Position numbers and translations under genes: made by a program
Part shown: positions 29,170 through 44,477 of the stretch, piece after piece
Numbering within the stretch: position 1 is the first letter of the stretch
How the letters are laid out: each line of letters opens with the position of its first letter
Notes under the pieces: generated by a model
What the model was told of the DNA's origin: nothing
Databases searched by the model: none
What the model saw: the letters and a program-made list of their open reading frames with translations, nothing else
Assembly: GCF_003205495.1 (NCBI RefSeq)
Contig: NZ_QJRX01000004.1
Coordinates: 186,764 to 250,763, forward strand
Origin: Aquipseudomonas alcaligenes
GTDB lineage: Bacteria; Pseudomonadota; Gammaproteobacteria; Pseudomonadales; Pseudomonadaceae
Length of the DNA stretch: 64,000 nt
Direction: 5' to 3'

Positions 29170-29454
29170 TCAATGATTGCAGTCGGGACCGTGCACATGA
29201 TCCTCGTCGTCGCCGGCGAGGTCCGCCGGCTCCATTTCCAGCTGCAGGCCGACCAGGTTGGTGGCCTGCGGGCGCAGCAGCAGGTTGGCGTACTCGGTGT
29301 CGCCCTCCTCCACGTCCACGCCGATCAGCAGTTGGTCGCCGACCGCCTGGATCCACACTTCCTTGCCCTGCCAGACGACGGCGAAGCGGGTGCAGGAGGT
29401 TTCCAGCTGGGTGCCGTCGGTATCTTCGAGGATGAGTTGCAGGGCGTCGGACAT
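29170..29454 (-). CDS. Conserved small acidic protein between astB and astE
   Basis: 94 residues: MSDALQLILEDTDGTQLETSCTRFAVVWQGKEVWIQ... ending in DDEDHVHGPDCNH. The C-terminal tail, with two His, one Cys and clustered acids, could bind metal. ATG 29454 is preferred; an in-frame TTG lies two codons upstream. It sits within the operon with 11- and 19-bp gaps, and the same position is occupied in P. aeruginosa (PA0900-type, function unknown as I recall). It could help a zinc enzyme such as AstE, but that is only inference from the tail and the position. Confidence 0.78.
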   Translation of the reverse strand: MSDALQLILEDTDGTQLETSCTRFAVVWQGKEVWIQAVGDQLLIGVDVEEGDTEYANLLLRPQATNLVGLQLEMEPADLAGDDEDHVHGPDCNH

Positions 29455-29465
29455 GGTCAAGGCTC

Positions 29466-30811
29466 TCAGGCGAGTTGGAAGGGGTAGACGGAGCCCAGTT
29501 TAAGGATCTGCGTCAGTTCATCCAATGCCGTGCGGCACTCGATCAGCAGTTGCGGGTCGGCCAGGTCGCTTTCGGCCAGGCGGTCGCGGTAGTGCTTGTC
29601 GACCCAGGCGTTGAGGGTGGTGAACAGCTCGGGGGTCATCACCACGCCCGGATTGACCGCCGCCAGCTCCTGCTCCTTGAGCGCCACGCGCAGGCGCAGG
29701 CAGGCCGGGCCACCGCCGTTCTGCATGCTCTGCTTGAGGTCGAACACCTTCACCTCGCGGATCGGGCCGTTGCCGCTGGTCAGCTCGCTCAGGTAGTTCC
29801 ACACGTTGGCGTTGTTGCGGCACTCCTCCGGCACCACCAGCAGCATGCTGCCGTCGGCGCGGGTCAGCAGCTGGCTGTTGAACAGGTAGGACTTGACCGC
29901 ATCCTCCACGCTCACCGCGCTGCCAGGCACGCGCACGGCCTGGAAGTTGCCGCCGCGGCGGGCCAGCTTGTCGCCCAGCTCGGCCAGCACCTTGTCGGTG
30001 TCGAGGAAGGCGTCCTGGTGGTAGAACAGCACCTCGCCGTTGCCCACCGAGATCACGTCGTTGTGGAACACGCCCTGGTCGATCACCGCCGGGTTCTGCT
30101 GGGCGTAAACCACACCCTCGTCACCCAGGCCATGCAGACGGGCTACCGCCTGGCAGGCTTCCAGGGTCTGCCGCGCCGGGTAGCGCTGCGGGGCCGGGAA
30201 GCGGCTGTCGAAGGCGCTGCGGCCGAACACGAAGAACTCCACACCGGCCTCGCCGTAGCTCTTGCAGAAGCGCGTGTGGTTGGCCGCGCCCTCGTCACCG
30301 AACTGGCTCACCGCCGGCAGCGCGGCGTGGTGGGCGAAGTGCTGCTCATTGCTGAACATGGCGCGCAGCACGCGGCTGGTGGTCGGGTGCTCGATCGAGC
30401 GGTGGAACTTGCAGTTGAGGTTGGCGGCGGTGAAGTGCACGCGGCCGTCCGCGGTGTCGGCGCTGGGGCTGACGGTGCAGGAGTTGGCGGTCCACATGCT
30501 GGAGGCCGAGCTGCAGGCGGCCAGCAGCGGCATGGCTTCCTTGGCGGCCTTGGCGATCACCTCGGCATCGCTGCCGGTGAAGCCCAGGCTGCGCAGGGCG
30601 GCGACGTCCTGGCGCTCCTGCGGGGCGAACACGCCTTGCTTGAAGCCCATGTCCATCAGCGCCTTCATCTTGCCCAGGCCCTGCTTGGCGGCCTCCTTGG
30701 GATTGGACACCGCCTGGCTGTTGCTCTGCGACGCCACGTTGCCGTAGGACAGGCCACCGTAGTTGTGGGTCGGGCCGACCAGGCCGTCGAAGTTCATTTC
30801 ATAGGCGGACA

Positions 30812-30812
<1 letters not shown>
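29466..30812 (-). CDS. astB: N-succinylarginine dihydrolase AstB/AruB
   Basis: 448 residues. The start ATG 30812 shares one base with the astD stop (TGATG). The amidinotransferase fold has the catalytic triad equivalents E174 (FGDEGAANH), H250 (GVFHNDVIS) and C371 ([11 protein letters not shown]), matching E. coli AstB E174/H248/C365. It converts N2-succinylarginine to N2-succinylornithine, CO2 and two ammonia. It is tightly coupled to astD. Confidence 0.96.
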
Positions 30813-33297
<2,485 letters not shown>

Positions 33298-33384
33298 GGA
33301 TCCTCCGGATCAGCTGCAAACCCGCGGCCACGCGCCACGGGCTTCAGTTCAGACAGGCCGCCGCCGGCAACCTGTCGCGTTGGT

Positions 33385-34401
33385 TTAAACCGCCACCAGC
33401 CGGACGCTGGCGCCCTCGCCCACACCCAGGGCCTCGGCGGCCTCCAGGCTCAGGGTCACCGGCTTGCCGGGCACCCAGTCGAGATCGGCGATGATGGCGC
33501 GGAAGTCCTGCAGCTGGCCGTTGCTCACCAGGTACTGGCGCCCGCCCTTGCCCGGCTCGCCGATGCGCACCGGCACCACGCGGCTCTGGGCGATGGAGCG
33601 GATGCCCGAGGTGCGCGCATGCAGGGTCGGGCCACCGTCGAAGATGTCGATGTAGTGGTCGGTCTCGAAGCCTTCGCGCATCAGGATGTCGAAGGTCACC
33701 TGGGCACGGCTGTAGACCTGCCCCATGGCTTCCTGGGCGCTGTCCGGCAGCAGCGGCACGTAGATCGGGTAGTGCGGCATCAGCTCGGCGAGGAAGGTGC
33801 GGCTCTTCAGCCCGCACAGGCGCTCGGCCTCGGTGTAGCTCATGTCGAAGAAGTTGCGGCCGACCGCGTCCCAGAACGGCGAGTCGCCGTTCTCGTCGCT
33901 GTAGCCGACGATTTCCACCACCACCGCATCGGCGAAGCGCTCCGGGTGGGCGGCCATGAACAGCAGGCGGGCACGCGAGTTGAGCTCGGCGAAGGGCGTG
34001 TCGACCAGCTCGCGCTGCACGTAGAAGCTGGTCAGCAGGCTGTTGCCGGTGAGGTCGTGGCACAGCGAGAGGACGTGGATCTTGTTGTGGATCTTCAGCT
34101 CGCGCGAGGCGTGCACGAAGGTCTCGTTGCGGAAGCTGTAGAAGGGCTCGGAATAACCGGCCGAGGCGACTATGGCCGAGCAACCGAGCAGCTTGCCGCT
34201 GGCCGAATCCTCGAGGACGAAGAAGTAGCTCTCTTCGCCGTTGAAGCTGACTTCGGCGGCGAAGGAGGCCTCCGATGCGGCGATCTTGTCGCTCAGTCGG
34301 CCCGAATCATCCGGCAGCGAAGTGACACCCACCGGGCTGTCCGCAGCCAGGCGTTGCACTTCGGCAAGATCGGACATCTGCGCGGGGCGCATCACCAGCA
34401 T
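33385..34401 (-). CDS. aruF: Arginine/ornithine N-succinyltransferase alpha subunit AruF
   Basis: 338 residues from ATG 34401 (MLVMRPAQMSDLAEVQRLAADSPVGVTSLPDD) behind AAGGAG; a longer frame to 34446 is less likely. It is paralogous to AruG along its whole length, with corresponding motifs SEPFYSFRNETFVHASREL, LTGNSLLTSFYV and PFWDAVGRNFFDMSYTEAERL. The pair clearly arose by duplication. It forms the succinyltransferase with AruG. Confidence 0.95.
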   Translation of the reverse strand: MLVMRPAQMSDLAEVQRLAADSPVGVTSLPDDSGRLSDKIAASEASFAAEVSFNGEESYFFVLEDSASGKLLGCSAIVASAGYSEPFYSFRNETFVHASRELKIHNKIHVLSLCHDLTGNSLLTSFYVQRELVDTPFAELNSRARLLFMAAHPERFADAVVVEIVGYSDENGDSPFWDAVGRNFFDMSYTEAERLCGLKSRTFLAELMPHYPIYVPLLPDSAQEAMGQVYSRAQVTFDILMREGFETDHYIDIFDGGPTLHARTSGIRSIAQSRVVPVRIGEPGKGGRQYLVSNGQLQDFRAIIADLDWVPGKPVTLSLEAAEALGVGEGASVRLVAV

Positions 34402-34513
34402 GGCCTTCTCCTTTCGACAAAAGCGCCGTTCGAATAAAAGCTCCAAAAGGCCTGAGGCAGCCCTCTGGAGAAAGATCGGAGCAGTGCCCGATCACGCATG
34501 GAACCCTTCATCC

Positions 34514-34544
34514 TGAAAATCGGGCGGCGCTTCCTGCGCCGCCC
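34514..34544 (-). terminator. Hairpin between aruC and aruF (possible intra-operon attenuator)
   Basis: GGGCGGCGC (34522-34530) and GCGCCGCCC (34536-34544) form a perfect 9-bp G+C stem with loop TTCCT. On the minus strand it starts 8 bp after the aruC stop and is followed by GATTTTC, a weak T tract. Confidence 0.5.
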
Positions 34545-34552
34545 TGCGGGCA

Positions 34553-35803
<1,251 letters not shown>

Positions 35804-35851
35804 TCAATGGCGGGTGATGGAAGGATTGTAGGGGCTGCCCACGGGCCCGCA

Positions 35852-35918
35852 TTGTCGCCATGCGACAACTTCTTACAGCGGCAACCCGCGGTTTTCGGGG
35901 GCTTTCGGCAATGCGACA
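35852..35918 (-). promoter_or_regulatory. Two ArgR-type half-sites upstream of aruC
   Basis: On the minus strand TGTCGCATTGCCGAAA (35918-35903) and TGTCGCATGGCGACAA (35867-35852) both fit the Pseudomonas ArgR half-site TGTCGC-N8-AA and share the first eight bases. They are direct repeats 51 bp apart, 80-145 bp before the aruC start. ArgR is the known arginine-dependent activator of this operon in P. aeruginosa. Confidence 0.6.
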
Positions 35919-36107
35919 GAAAGCTCCGGAATTGCGCAGTTTAAACGCTGCGCGGGGGGATCGGGGTATTTCGCTGCCCTACGAAAAACCCTTGTAGAAC
36001 CACGTCAGGCTTTGCGCGGATATTGCCCCAGGGACCGGGCACGCACTCAACAGCCTGATCGCAACACTTTCCTCGGCACCAACTACCGATTTCGCCTTGC
36101 ACGGCGA

Positions 36108-36733
36108 GTTACTTTCTCTTGTCTGGCCAAGAGAAAGTAACCAAAGAGAAGGCCACCCCGACATCCGGGTCTCGCTACGCTCGACTCCCCTCCCTCCGGC
36201 GCCGCTCCGGGGGGTCGGCGCACAAGAGGCATCCCTGCCCCTTTAAGCCTCTCGCCACATCCTTGCGGCTCGCCCCCCTGCGCAACACCTCCACTCGGCC
36301 TCCTGACGGGGGCTCGGGCTCCGAGGTGCTTGGTGGTTTTTCTTGGCGCTGCGCGCATTGCGCGTTAATCGCTCCCACGCTTCGTGTGGGAATGCAGCCT
36401 TTGGCGCTCTGCGCCCATTGCTTGTTTTGTGCTGCAGGCAACGTCTGTGACGCCGAGCATCACGGGAAGGGTTCCCAAACGGAGCGTGGGAACCATCAAG
36501 AAAGGAATGCAAAACTTTCAGGCAACTCCAAACGCCCCCTTCAGGAGGCCGAACGGAATCATTGCGGAAGGGGTTGAGCGGCATGGATGCCGCGAGAGAC
36601 GCGATGGGCCAGGGATGGCCCTTCGCGGCGTGCCCGTGGAGCGATGATGGAGTGAGGGAACCCCGCCGCAGGCGGGGCCGGATGTCGGGGGCAAGCGTTT
36701 TTGGTTACTTTTTCCGCGACTGGAAAAAGTGAC
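36108..36733. repeat. Non-coding element bounded by paired GTTACTTT-type hairpins
   Basis: The left end is a perfect 14-bp stem, GTTACTTTCTCTTG / CAAGAGAAAGTAAC (36108-36141). The right end is a 12-bp stem, GTTACTTTTTCC / GGAAAAAGTGAC (36704-36733), so both edges share GTTACTTT and its complement. Inside lie further hairpins, TCCCACGC/GTGTGGGA near 36373-36391 and GGTTCCCA/TGGGAACC near 36468-36492. Several overlapping frames cross it on both strands, none convincing. I recall similar sequence scattered in intergenic regions of many Pseudomonas genomes. It makes most of the 1-kb gap between aruC and argR. Confidence 0.6.
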
Positions 36734-36820
36734 CCGCCCAGCAGGGCGGAACAGAAGCATCGAACAGTGCGATAAGCAGCAGCGGCACCAAAACAGCCGA
36801 ACTAACGCTAATCGCTAACC

Positions 36821-37807
36821 TCAGCCACGCTCCACGGAGGCCGGCGCAATCTCGAACGGACTGGCACTACGCCGCTGATTGCGATCTTCTCGCGGGGTCG
36901 CCCCGAAGAAGTTGCGGTAGGCGCTGGAGAAGTGCGGACCGGAGGAGAAGCCGCAGGACAGGCCGATCTGGATGATCGACTTGCTGGTCTGCATCAGCAG
37001 TTGGCGCGCCTTGTTCAGGCGCAGCTCCAGGTAGTACTGGCTGGGCACGCGATTGAGGTACTGCTTGAAGATGCGCTCCAGCTGACGCCGCGACACGCAG
37101 ACATGCTGGGCGATCTCGTCGGTGGTCAGCGGCTCCTCGATGTTGGCCTCCATCAGCAGCACCGCCTGGGTCAGCTTGGGATGGCTGGAGCCGATGCGGT
37201 TCTGCAGCGGAATGCGCTGGCGCTCGCCGCCCTCGCGGATGCGCTCGACCACCAATTCCTCGCTCACCGCGCCGGCCAGTTCGGCACCGTGGTCGCGGGC
37301 CAGCACCGCCAGCAGCAGGTCGAGCACGGCCAGGCCACCGCAGGCGCTGAGACGGTCGCGGTCCCAGTCGAACAGGTGGCTGGTGGCGATCACCTTGGGG
37401 AAACGCTCAGTGAAGTCGTCCTGCCAGCGCCAGTGCACGGCGGCGCGGTAGCCATCGAGCAGACCGAGCTGGGCCAGCGGGTAGACACCGGCGGACAGGC
37501 CACCGATGGCGATGCCACTGCGGGCCAGCTGCTTGAGGGCCGAGGCCAGGGTCGAGGCCATCTGCGCCGGCGGCTCGTCGGCCAGCAGGAACAGCTTGCT
37601 GCAGCCTTCCAGGCGCCCGGCCCAGGGCTCGCCAGGCAGACGCCAGCTCCCCTCGGCAGGCGCTTCGGCCTGGAGGAAACGCAGCTCGTAGGACACCTCC
37701 GGGTGAACGCGCTGCGCCACGCGCAGGGCCTCCTCGGCCAGGGCCAGGGTCATGGGCCTGGTTTCCGGCCAGATCAGGAAGGCGATGCAGTGGGCAGTCG
37801 AAGTCAT
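36821..37807 (-). CDS. argR: Arginine-responsive AraC-family regulator ArgR
   Basis: 328 residues. The N-terminal DJ-1/GATase-like sensor domain (about 8-190, with GIAIGGLSAGVYPLAQLGLLDGYRAAVHWRW) and C-terminal AraC-type DNA-binding domain (about 215-310, VSRRQLERIFKQYLNRVPSQYYLELRLNKAR) follow the GlxA-like layout. The sequence is almost that of P. aeruginosa ArgR as I recall it. It activates arginine catabolism (aru, aot) and represses biosynthesis. It lies 16 bp after aotP, so it is probably cotranscribed with the transporter and autoregulated through the aotJ promoter. Confidence 0.95.
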   Translation of the reverse strand: MTSTAHCIAFLIWPETRPMTLALAEEALRVAQRVHPEVSYELRFLQAEAPAEGSWRLPGEPWAGRLEGCSKLFLLADEPPAQMASTLASALKQLARSGIAIGGLSAGVYPLAQLGLLDGYRAAVHWRWQDDFTERFPKVIATSHLFDWDRDRLSACGGLAVLDLLLAVLARDHGAELAGAVSEELVVERIREGGERQRIPLQNRIGSSHPKLTQAVLLMEANIEEPLTTDEIAQHVCVSRRQLERIFKQYLNRVPSQYYLELRLNKARQLLMQTSKSIIQIGLSCGFSSGPHFSSAYRNFFGATPREDRNQRRSASPFEIAPASVERG

Positions 37808-37823
37808 GGAGGCAGTCTAGTGC

Positions 37824-38588
<765 letters not shown>

Positions 38589-38607
38589 GGTTGGGCTCTC
38601 GTTTGGC

Positions 38608-39720
38608 TCAGTCGCTCAGCAGGCGACCCTGACGGATGGGTTGTTGGCCGGCCACCTTGGCCAGCCAGAGTCCGGGTTGGGCGAAGCGCAGGCGCTCGCG
38701 CACATACAGCACGCCGGAAGTGGACGCACGCACGATGCTGTGGCGGTCCTCCAGCGGATCTATGACTTCGAACAGCGGATCGCCCACCTCGACGCGGGCG
38801 CCGACCGGCTGCAGGAAGCTGACCACGCCGGCGTGCGGCGGGTAGGCGTACTGCGCACCGGCGAAGGGTGTCGGCTGGCAGCTGGGCGCCGGCGCGGCCG
38901 GCCAGTCACCGCTGATCAGGCCCTGCTCGGCGAGGAAGGCGAGGATGCCCTCGGCGCTGGCCATGGCCCGTTCGCGCTCGGTATCCAGCATGCCGCCCAG
39001 CTCCACGGTCGCCGCCTGGCAGGCCAGCGGTACCACGGCCTCGGGGAAGCGCCGCGCCAGGCGCAGCCAGGCCATGGAGCAGGCCTCGTCGAAGGAGCTG
39101 CCGCCGGTGTCCTCGGCCACCAGCACGGCGCCGGCACCCAGGCGCGCCGCCAGGCCGGCGAAGGCCGCGGCCTGCTGCGGGATCATGTACAGGTGCACCA
39201 CGGCATCGAAGTCGCAGTGCAGGTCGAGCACCACATCGGCGTCGCAGGCATGACGGAGCAGCAGGCGCTGCAGGCCCTGCAGCTCGGAGCCAGCCGGCGC
39301 CAGGCCGTCCAGCGCGGCCAGCATGGCCTGACGGATCAGCCGCACGTTGGCCGCGCCATCGGCACCCAGGCGCCCATCCAGGGCGGGGGCGACCAGCTCG
39401 GCCAGGTCGGCGAAGTCGCGGTTGAAGTTCTTGCCGCTGCCCAGCTCGAAACGCCCCTGGCTGGTGGCCTGGAGCATCTGGCCGAGGCCAATGGGGTTGG
39501 CCACCGGCACCAGCTCGATCACCCCGGTCAGGCGCCCCTGCCCTTCCAGCTCGGCCAGACGGCGCTTGAGCTCCACCGCCACGCGCATGCCCGGCAGCTC
39601 GTCGGCGTGCAGGCTGGCCTGGATGTAGGCCTTGCGCTCACCCGCACCGAAGCGGAACAGGCTGAGCTTGCGCTCGGTGCCGGGGCAGCCCCAGGGCAGG
39701 ATGTGGTCGATACGTTGCAT
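38608..39720 (-). CDS. aotO: Succinylglutamate desuccinylase/aspartoacylase-family protein AotO
   Basis: 370 residues from ATG 39720 ([25 protein letters not shown]). The M14-type zinc motif is H38 and E41 (SLHADELPG) with a later histidine in [17 protein letters not shown]. The C-terminal part (about 290-360) adds a beta-rich extension, [17 protein letters not shown], typical of this subfamily. It sits between aotM and aotP inside the transporter operon, as in P. aeruginosa, where aotO had no assigned function and was not needed for uptake as I recall. It may deacylate an imported N-acyl amino acid; that is inference. Confidence 0.85.
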   Translation of the reverse strand: MQRIDHILPWGCPGTERKLSLFRFGAGERKAYIQASLHADELPGMRVAVELKRRLAELEGQGRLTGVIELVPVANPIGLGQMLQATSQGRFELGSGKNFNRDFADLAELVAPALDGRLGADGAANVRLIRQAMLAALDGLAPAGSELQGLQRLLLRHACDADVVLDLHCDFDAVVHLYMIPQQAAAFAGLAARLGAGAVLVAEDTGGSSFDEACSMAWLRLARRFPEAVVPLACQAATVELGGMLDTERERAMASAEGILAFLAEQGLISGDWPAAPAPSCQPTPFAGAQYAYPPHAGVVSFLQPVGARVEVGDPLFEVIDPLEDRHSIVRASTSGVLYVRERLRFAQPGLWLAKVAGQQPIRQGRLLSD

Positions 39721-39733
39721 GCTCGTCGTGACC

Positions 39734-40432
39734 TCAGTGCTTGCGCGGGGCCAGGTAGGCCAGCCAGCGACGCTCACCCAGCTTGAACAGGCGCACCAGG
39801 ACGAAGGTCAGCACCAGGTAGAACAGGCCGGCAGTGATGTAGGCCTCGAACGGCAGGTAGTACTGCGAGTTGACGGTCTTGGCCGCGCCGGTGATGTCGA
39901 TCAGGGTCACCACCGAGGCCAGGCTGGTGGTGTGCAGCATCATGATCACCTCGTTGCTGTACTGCGGCAGCGCACGGCGCAGCGCAGACGGCAGGAGGAT
40001 GCGGCGGTACAGCTTGGCGCGCGACATGCCCATGGCCTTGGCCGCCTCGATCTCGCCATGCGGGGTGGCCTTGAGGCTGCCGGCAAGGATCTCGGCGCTA
40101 TAGGCGCTGGTGTTGATGGCGAAGGCCAGGCAGGCGCAGAAGGTGGCATCGGACAGATAGGGCCACATGAAGCTCTCGCGCACCGCTTCGAACTGGGCCA
40201 GGCCGTAGTACAGCAGGTACAGCTGCACCAGCATCGGCGTGCCACGGATCACGTAGGTGTAGAGCCAGGCCGGGAAGTTGATCAGCGGCTGCTTGGACAC
40301 CCGCATCATCGCCAGCGGCACGGCCGCGAGCAGGCCCAGGGCCAGGGAGATCACCAGCAGTTTGAGGGTGACCAGCACACCGCCGAAATACAGCGGCAGG
40401 CTGTCGATTACCACGTTGTAGTCGAAAAGCAT
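39734..40432 (-). CDS. aotM: Arginine/ornithine ABC transporter permease AotM
   Basis: 232 residues from ATG 40432 (MLFDYNVVIDSLPLYFGGVLVTLKLL). It is a HisM-type permease of the polar amino-acid family, with about five membrane helices and the EAA loop EIEAAKAMGMSRAKLYRRILLPSALRRALP that docks the ATPase. It pairs with AotQ. It is 10 bp from aotQ and 13 bp from aotO. Confidence 0.94.
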   Translation of the reverse strand: MLFDYNVVIDSLPLYFGGVLVTLKLLVISLALGLLAAVPLAMMRVSKQPLINFPAWLYTYVIRGTPMLVQLYLLYYGLAQFEAVRESFMWPYLSDATFCACLAFAINTSAYSAEILAGSLKATPHGEIEAAKAMGMSRAKLYRRILLPSALRRALPQYSNEVIMMLHTTSLASVVTLIDITGAAKTVNSQYYLPFEAYITAGLFYLVLTFVLVRLFKLGERRWLAYLAPRKH

Positions 40433-40442
40433 GGCGGCTCCC

Positions 40443-41132
40443 TCAGATTTCCATGGCCTTGACGCCGACCGAATAGCGGCGTTCGAGGTAACGCAGCACC
40501 AGCAGCGACACACTGGTCAGCGCCAGGTAGATGGCGGCGGCCAGCAGGATGTAGGTGAACGGCTCGCGGGTCGCGTCGCCGGCGCTCTTGGCGCGGGCCA
40601 TCATGTCCTGCAGGCCGACCAGGGAGATCAGCGCGGTGGCCTTGACCAGCACCAGCCAGTTGTTGGTCACGCCGGGAATGGCCAGACGCACCATCTGCGG
40701 CACCAGGATGCGGAAGAACACCCGCAGCGGGCTCATGCCGTAGGCCATACCGGCCTCGCCCTGTCCCTTGGGGATGGCCATGAAGGCGCCGCGGAAGGTT
40801 TCCGACAGGTAGGCGCCGTAGATGAAGCCCAGGGTACCGACACCCGCCACGAAGGGATTGATGTCGATGTAGTCCTCATAGCCCACCAGCGGGGCAATGC
40901 GGTTCACCAGATCCTGGCCGCCGTAAAAGATCAGCAGGATCAGCACCAGATCGGGAATGCCGCGGATCACGGTGGCATAGGTTTCGCCCATCAGCGCCAG
41001 CCATTTCAGGGGCGACAGGCGGAAGGCCGCGCCAAGCAGGCCGAGCCCGATGGCCACCGCCATCGAGAACAGCGCCAGCTGCACGGTGAGCCAGGCACCG
41101 TCGAGAATGGTCGAGCCGTAGCCGTTGAACAT
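40443..41132 (-). CDS. aotQ: Arginine/ornithine ABC transporter permease AotQ
   Basis: 229 residues from ATG 41132 (MFNGYGSTILDGAWLTVQLALFS), favoured by AGAGGA upstream; an in-frame GTG at 41153 is possible. It is a HisQ-type permease with the EAA loop GQGEAGMAYGMSPLRVFFRILVPQMVRLAIPG. It forms the inner-membrane channel with AotM. Confidence 0.94.
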   Translation of the reverse strand: MFNGYGSTILDGAWLTVQLALFSMAVAIGLGLLGAAFRLSPLKWLALMGETYATVIRGIPDLVLILLIFYGGQDLVNRIAPLVGYEDYIDINPFVAGVGTLGFIYGAYLSETFRGAFMAIPKGQGEAGMAYGMSPLRVFFRILVPQMVRLAIPGVTNNWLVLVKATALISLVGLQDMMARAKSAGDATREPFTYILLAAAIYLALTSVSLLVLRYLERRYSVGVKAMEI

Positions 41133-41163
41133 GGAATCTATCCTCTGGAACACACAGGAGGAG

Positions 41164-41231
41164 GCCCTCAGCGAGGGCTGGAGGCGCAGGCACTGGGCCC
41201 CGCGACACCCACCCTCCCCACTCCGGGGAGG
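41164..41231 (-). other. Two intercistronic hairpins between aotJ and aotQ
   Basis: GCCCTC/GAGGGC (41164-41178) and CCTCCCC/GGGGAGG (41213-41231) fold in the 114-bp gap after aotJ. No T run follows. Such hairpins commonly stabilise the upstream binding-protein message so that it is made in excess of the permeases. Confidence 0.5.
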
Positions 41232-41246
41232 ATGGATGGGACGGCG

Positions 41247-42023
41247 TTACTCGCCGTAGACGTTGAACTGGAAGTACTTGTCCTGCACTTCCTTGTACTT
41301 GCCGTTGGCACGGATGGCGGCGATGGCGGCATTGATCTTCTCGGCAGTGGCGGTGTCGCCCTTGCGCACCGCGATGCCGGCACCGTTGCCGAAGTACTTC
41401 TCGTCGGTGTAGTCCGGGCCCACCAGGGCGAAGCCCTTGCCGGCGTCGGTCTTGAGGAAGCCGTCATCGATGTTGACCACGTCAGCCAGGGTGGCGTCCA
41501 GGCGGCCGGCGGCCAGGTCGAGGAAGATCTCGTTCTGCGAGCTGTAGCGCACCACTTCCACACCGGCCGGGGCGAACACCTCGGTGGCGTAGCGGTCGTA
41601 GATGGAGGCGCGCTGCACGCCGACCTTCTTGCCCTTCAGGTCGACCAGCGGGTCCTTGATCTCGGTACCGGCCTTCATCGCCAGCTTGGCGGGGGTGTGG
41701 TAGTACTTGTTGGTGAAGTCCACGGACTTCAGGCGCTCTTCGGTGATGCTCATCGACGACAGCACGGCATCGAACTTGCGCACCTTGAGGGCCGGGATCA
41801 GGCCGTCGAACTCCTGCTCGATCCACTGGCACTTGACCTTCATCTCCTCGCACAGGGCGTTGCCGATGTCGTAGTCGAAGCCGGTGATGTTGCCTTCCGG
41901 GGTCTTGTAGGCGAAGGGCGGGTAGGCCGCCTCGATACCGATGCGCAGGGGTTTGTCTTCTGCCTGAACCAGCGCACTGAAAGCGCTCAGCGCCAGCGCG
42001 CCGAGAAGTACGATCTTCTTCAT
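41247..42023 (-). CDS. aotJ: Arginine/ornithine periplasmic binding protein AotJ
   Basis: 258 residues from ATG 42023 behind AAGGAG. A signal peptide (MKKIVLLGALALSAFSALVQA) is followed by a family 3 solute-binding domain, KPLRIGIEAAYPPFAYKTPEGNITGFDYDIGNALCEEMKVKCQWIEQEFDGLIPAL, with the LAO/HisJ-type ligand pattern (FDAVLSSMSITEERLKSVDF). It captures arginine and ornithine in the periplasm. It is first gene of aotJQMOP-argR, with an ArgR-like site upstream. Confidence 0.95.
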   Translation of the reverse strand: MKKIVLLGALALSAFSALVQAEDKPLRIGIEAAYPPFAYKTPEGNITGFDYDIGNALCEEMKVKCQWIEQEFDGLIPALKVRKFDAVLSSMSITEERLKSVDFTNKYYHTPAKLAMKAGTEIKDPLVDLKGKKVGVQRASIYDRYATEVFAPAGVEVVRYSSQNEIFLDLAAGRLDATLADVVNIDDGFLKTDAGKGFALVGPDYTDEKYFGNGAGIAVRKGDTATAEKINAAIAAIRANGKYKEVQDKYFQFNVYGE

Positions 42024-42179
42024 CTTGTGCTCCTTCGAATGGGTACAGCGTTTGGCAGAATGAAGTTCGCCATGGCCAGGGTGAATTGTAGAAAGTGTCA
42101 CCGTCTTTGCCGGCTGCAACAGCATGGCAAGAGGGTTGGCCAAGTGGGCGGCATTCTATCGACCGGGGGTAGGTCGATA

Positions 42180-42195
42180 TTTCCTCAAAGCGACA
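42180..42195 (-). promoter_or_regulatory. ArgR-type half-site upstream of aotJ
   Basis: On the minus strand TGTCGCTTTGAGGAAA fits TGTCGC-N8-AA. It lies about 160 bp before the aotJ start. A second, degenerate copy could not be placed with confidence. Confidence 0.5.
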
Positions 42196-42440
42196 ACAAA
42201 TTACAGAAGCACAGGACCGGCATCGAAGCCGTATTGACAGGTCAGCCAAAACGTGACCAGCGAGACAAAAAAGCACAGCCGATAGACAAAGCAATAGTCG
42301 AGCCACATCCGCGAAACCCAGTAGATACGAGGCATTCCTCGATCTTTCCCGGGCTGCAGCGCTTCCTCAAACGGCCGGAGTGTTCCCTCTCGCCCCGAAT
42401 TGGCGCCCAGTGTTACAGCGAGGTTACATCGGTTCGCCGC

Positions 42441-42475
42441 CACCCAAAAAACAAACCCCGGCTTGTGGCCGGGGT
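42441..42475 (-). terminator. Rho-independent terminator of acs
   Basis: CCCCGGC and GCCGGGG (42456-42462 / 42468-42474) form the stem, and on the minus strand it is followed by TTTGTTTTTTGGG. It starts 26 bp after the acs stop. Confidence 0.88.
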
Positions 42476-42500
42476 CGTGCACGTCCGCGAAGCCGCCCGG

Positions 42501-44456
<1,956 letters not shown>

Positions 44457-44477
44457 GGGGATACCTCGGTGGGGCGG

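Larger units (their letters stand above)
42024..42500. other. Intergenic region aotJ / acs (477 bp)
   Basis: It contains the aotJ promoter with an ArgR-like site and the acs terminator. Apart from these nothing gene-like is seen. The middle (about 42200-42400) is AT-richer than its surroundings. Confidence 0.5.

Noticed and set aside
34402..34446. Extended N-terminus of AruF starting at 34446
   Set aside because: The shorter start at 34401 has a good AAGGAG and the family N-terminus; the extra residues match nothing.
36119..36647. Several overlapping hypothetical proteins in the aruC-argR gap
   Set aside because: Frames overlap each other on both strands, lack ribosome-binding sites and lie inside a hairpin-bounded repeat element; probably annotation artefacts.
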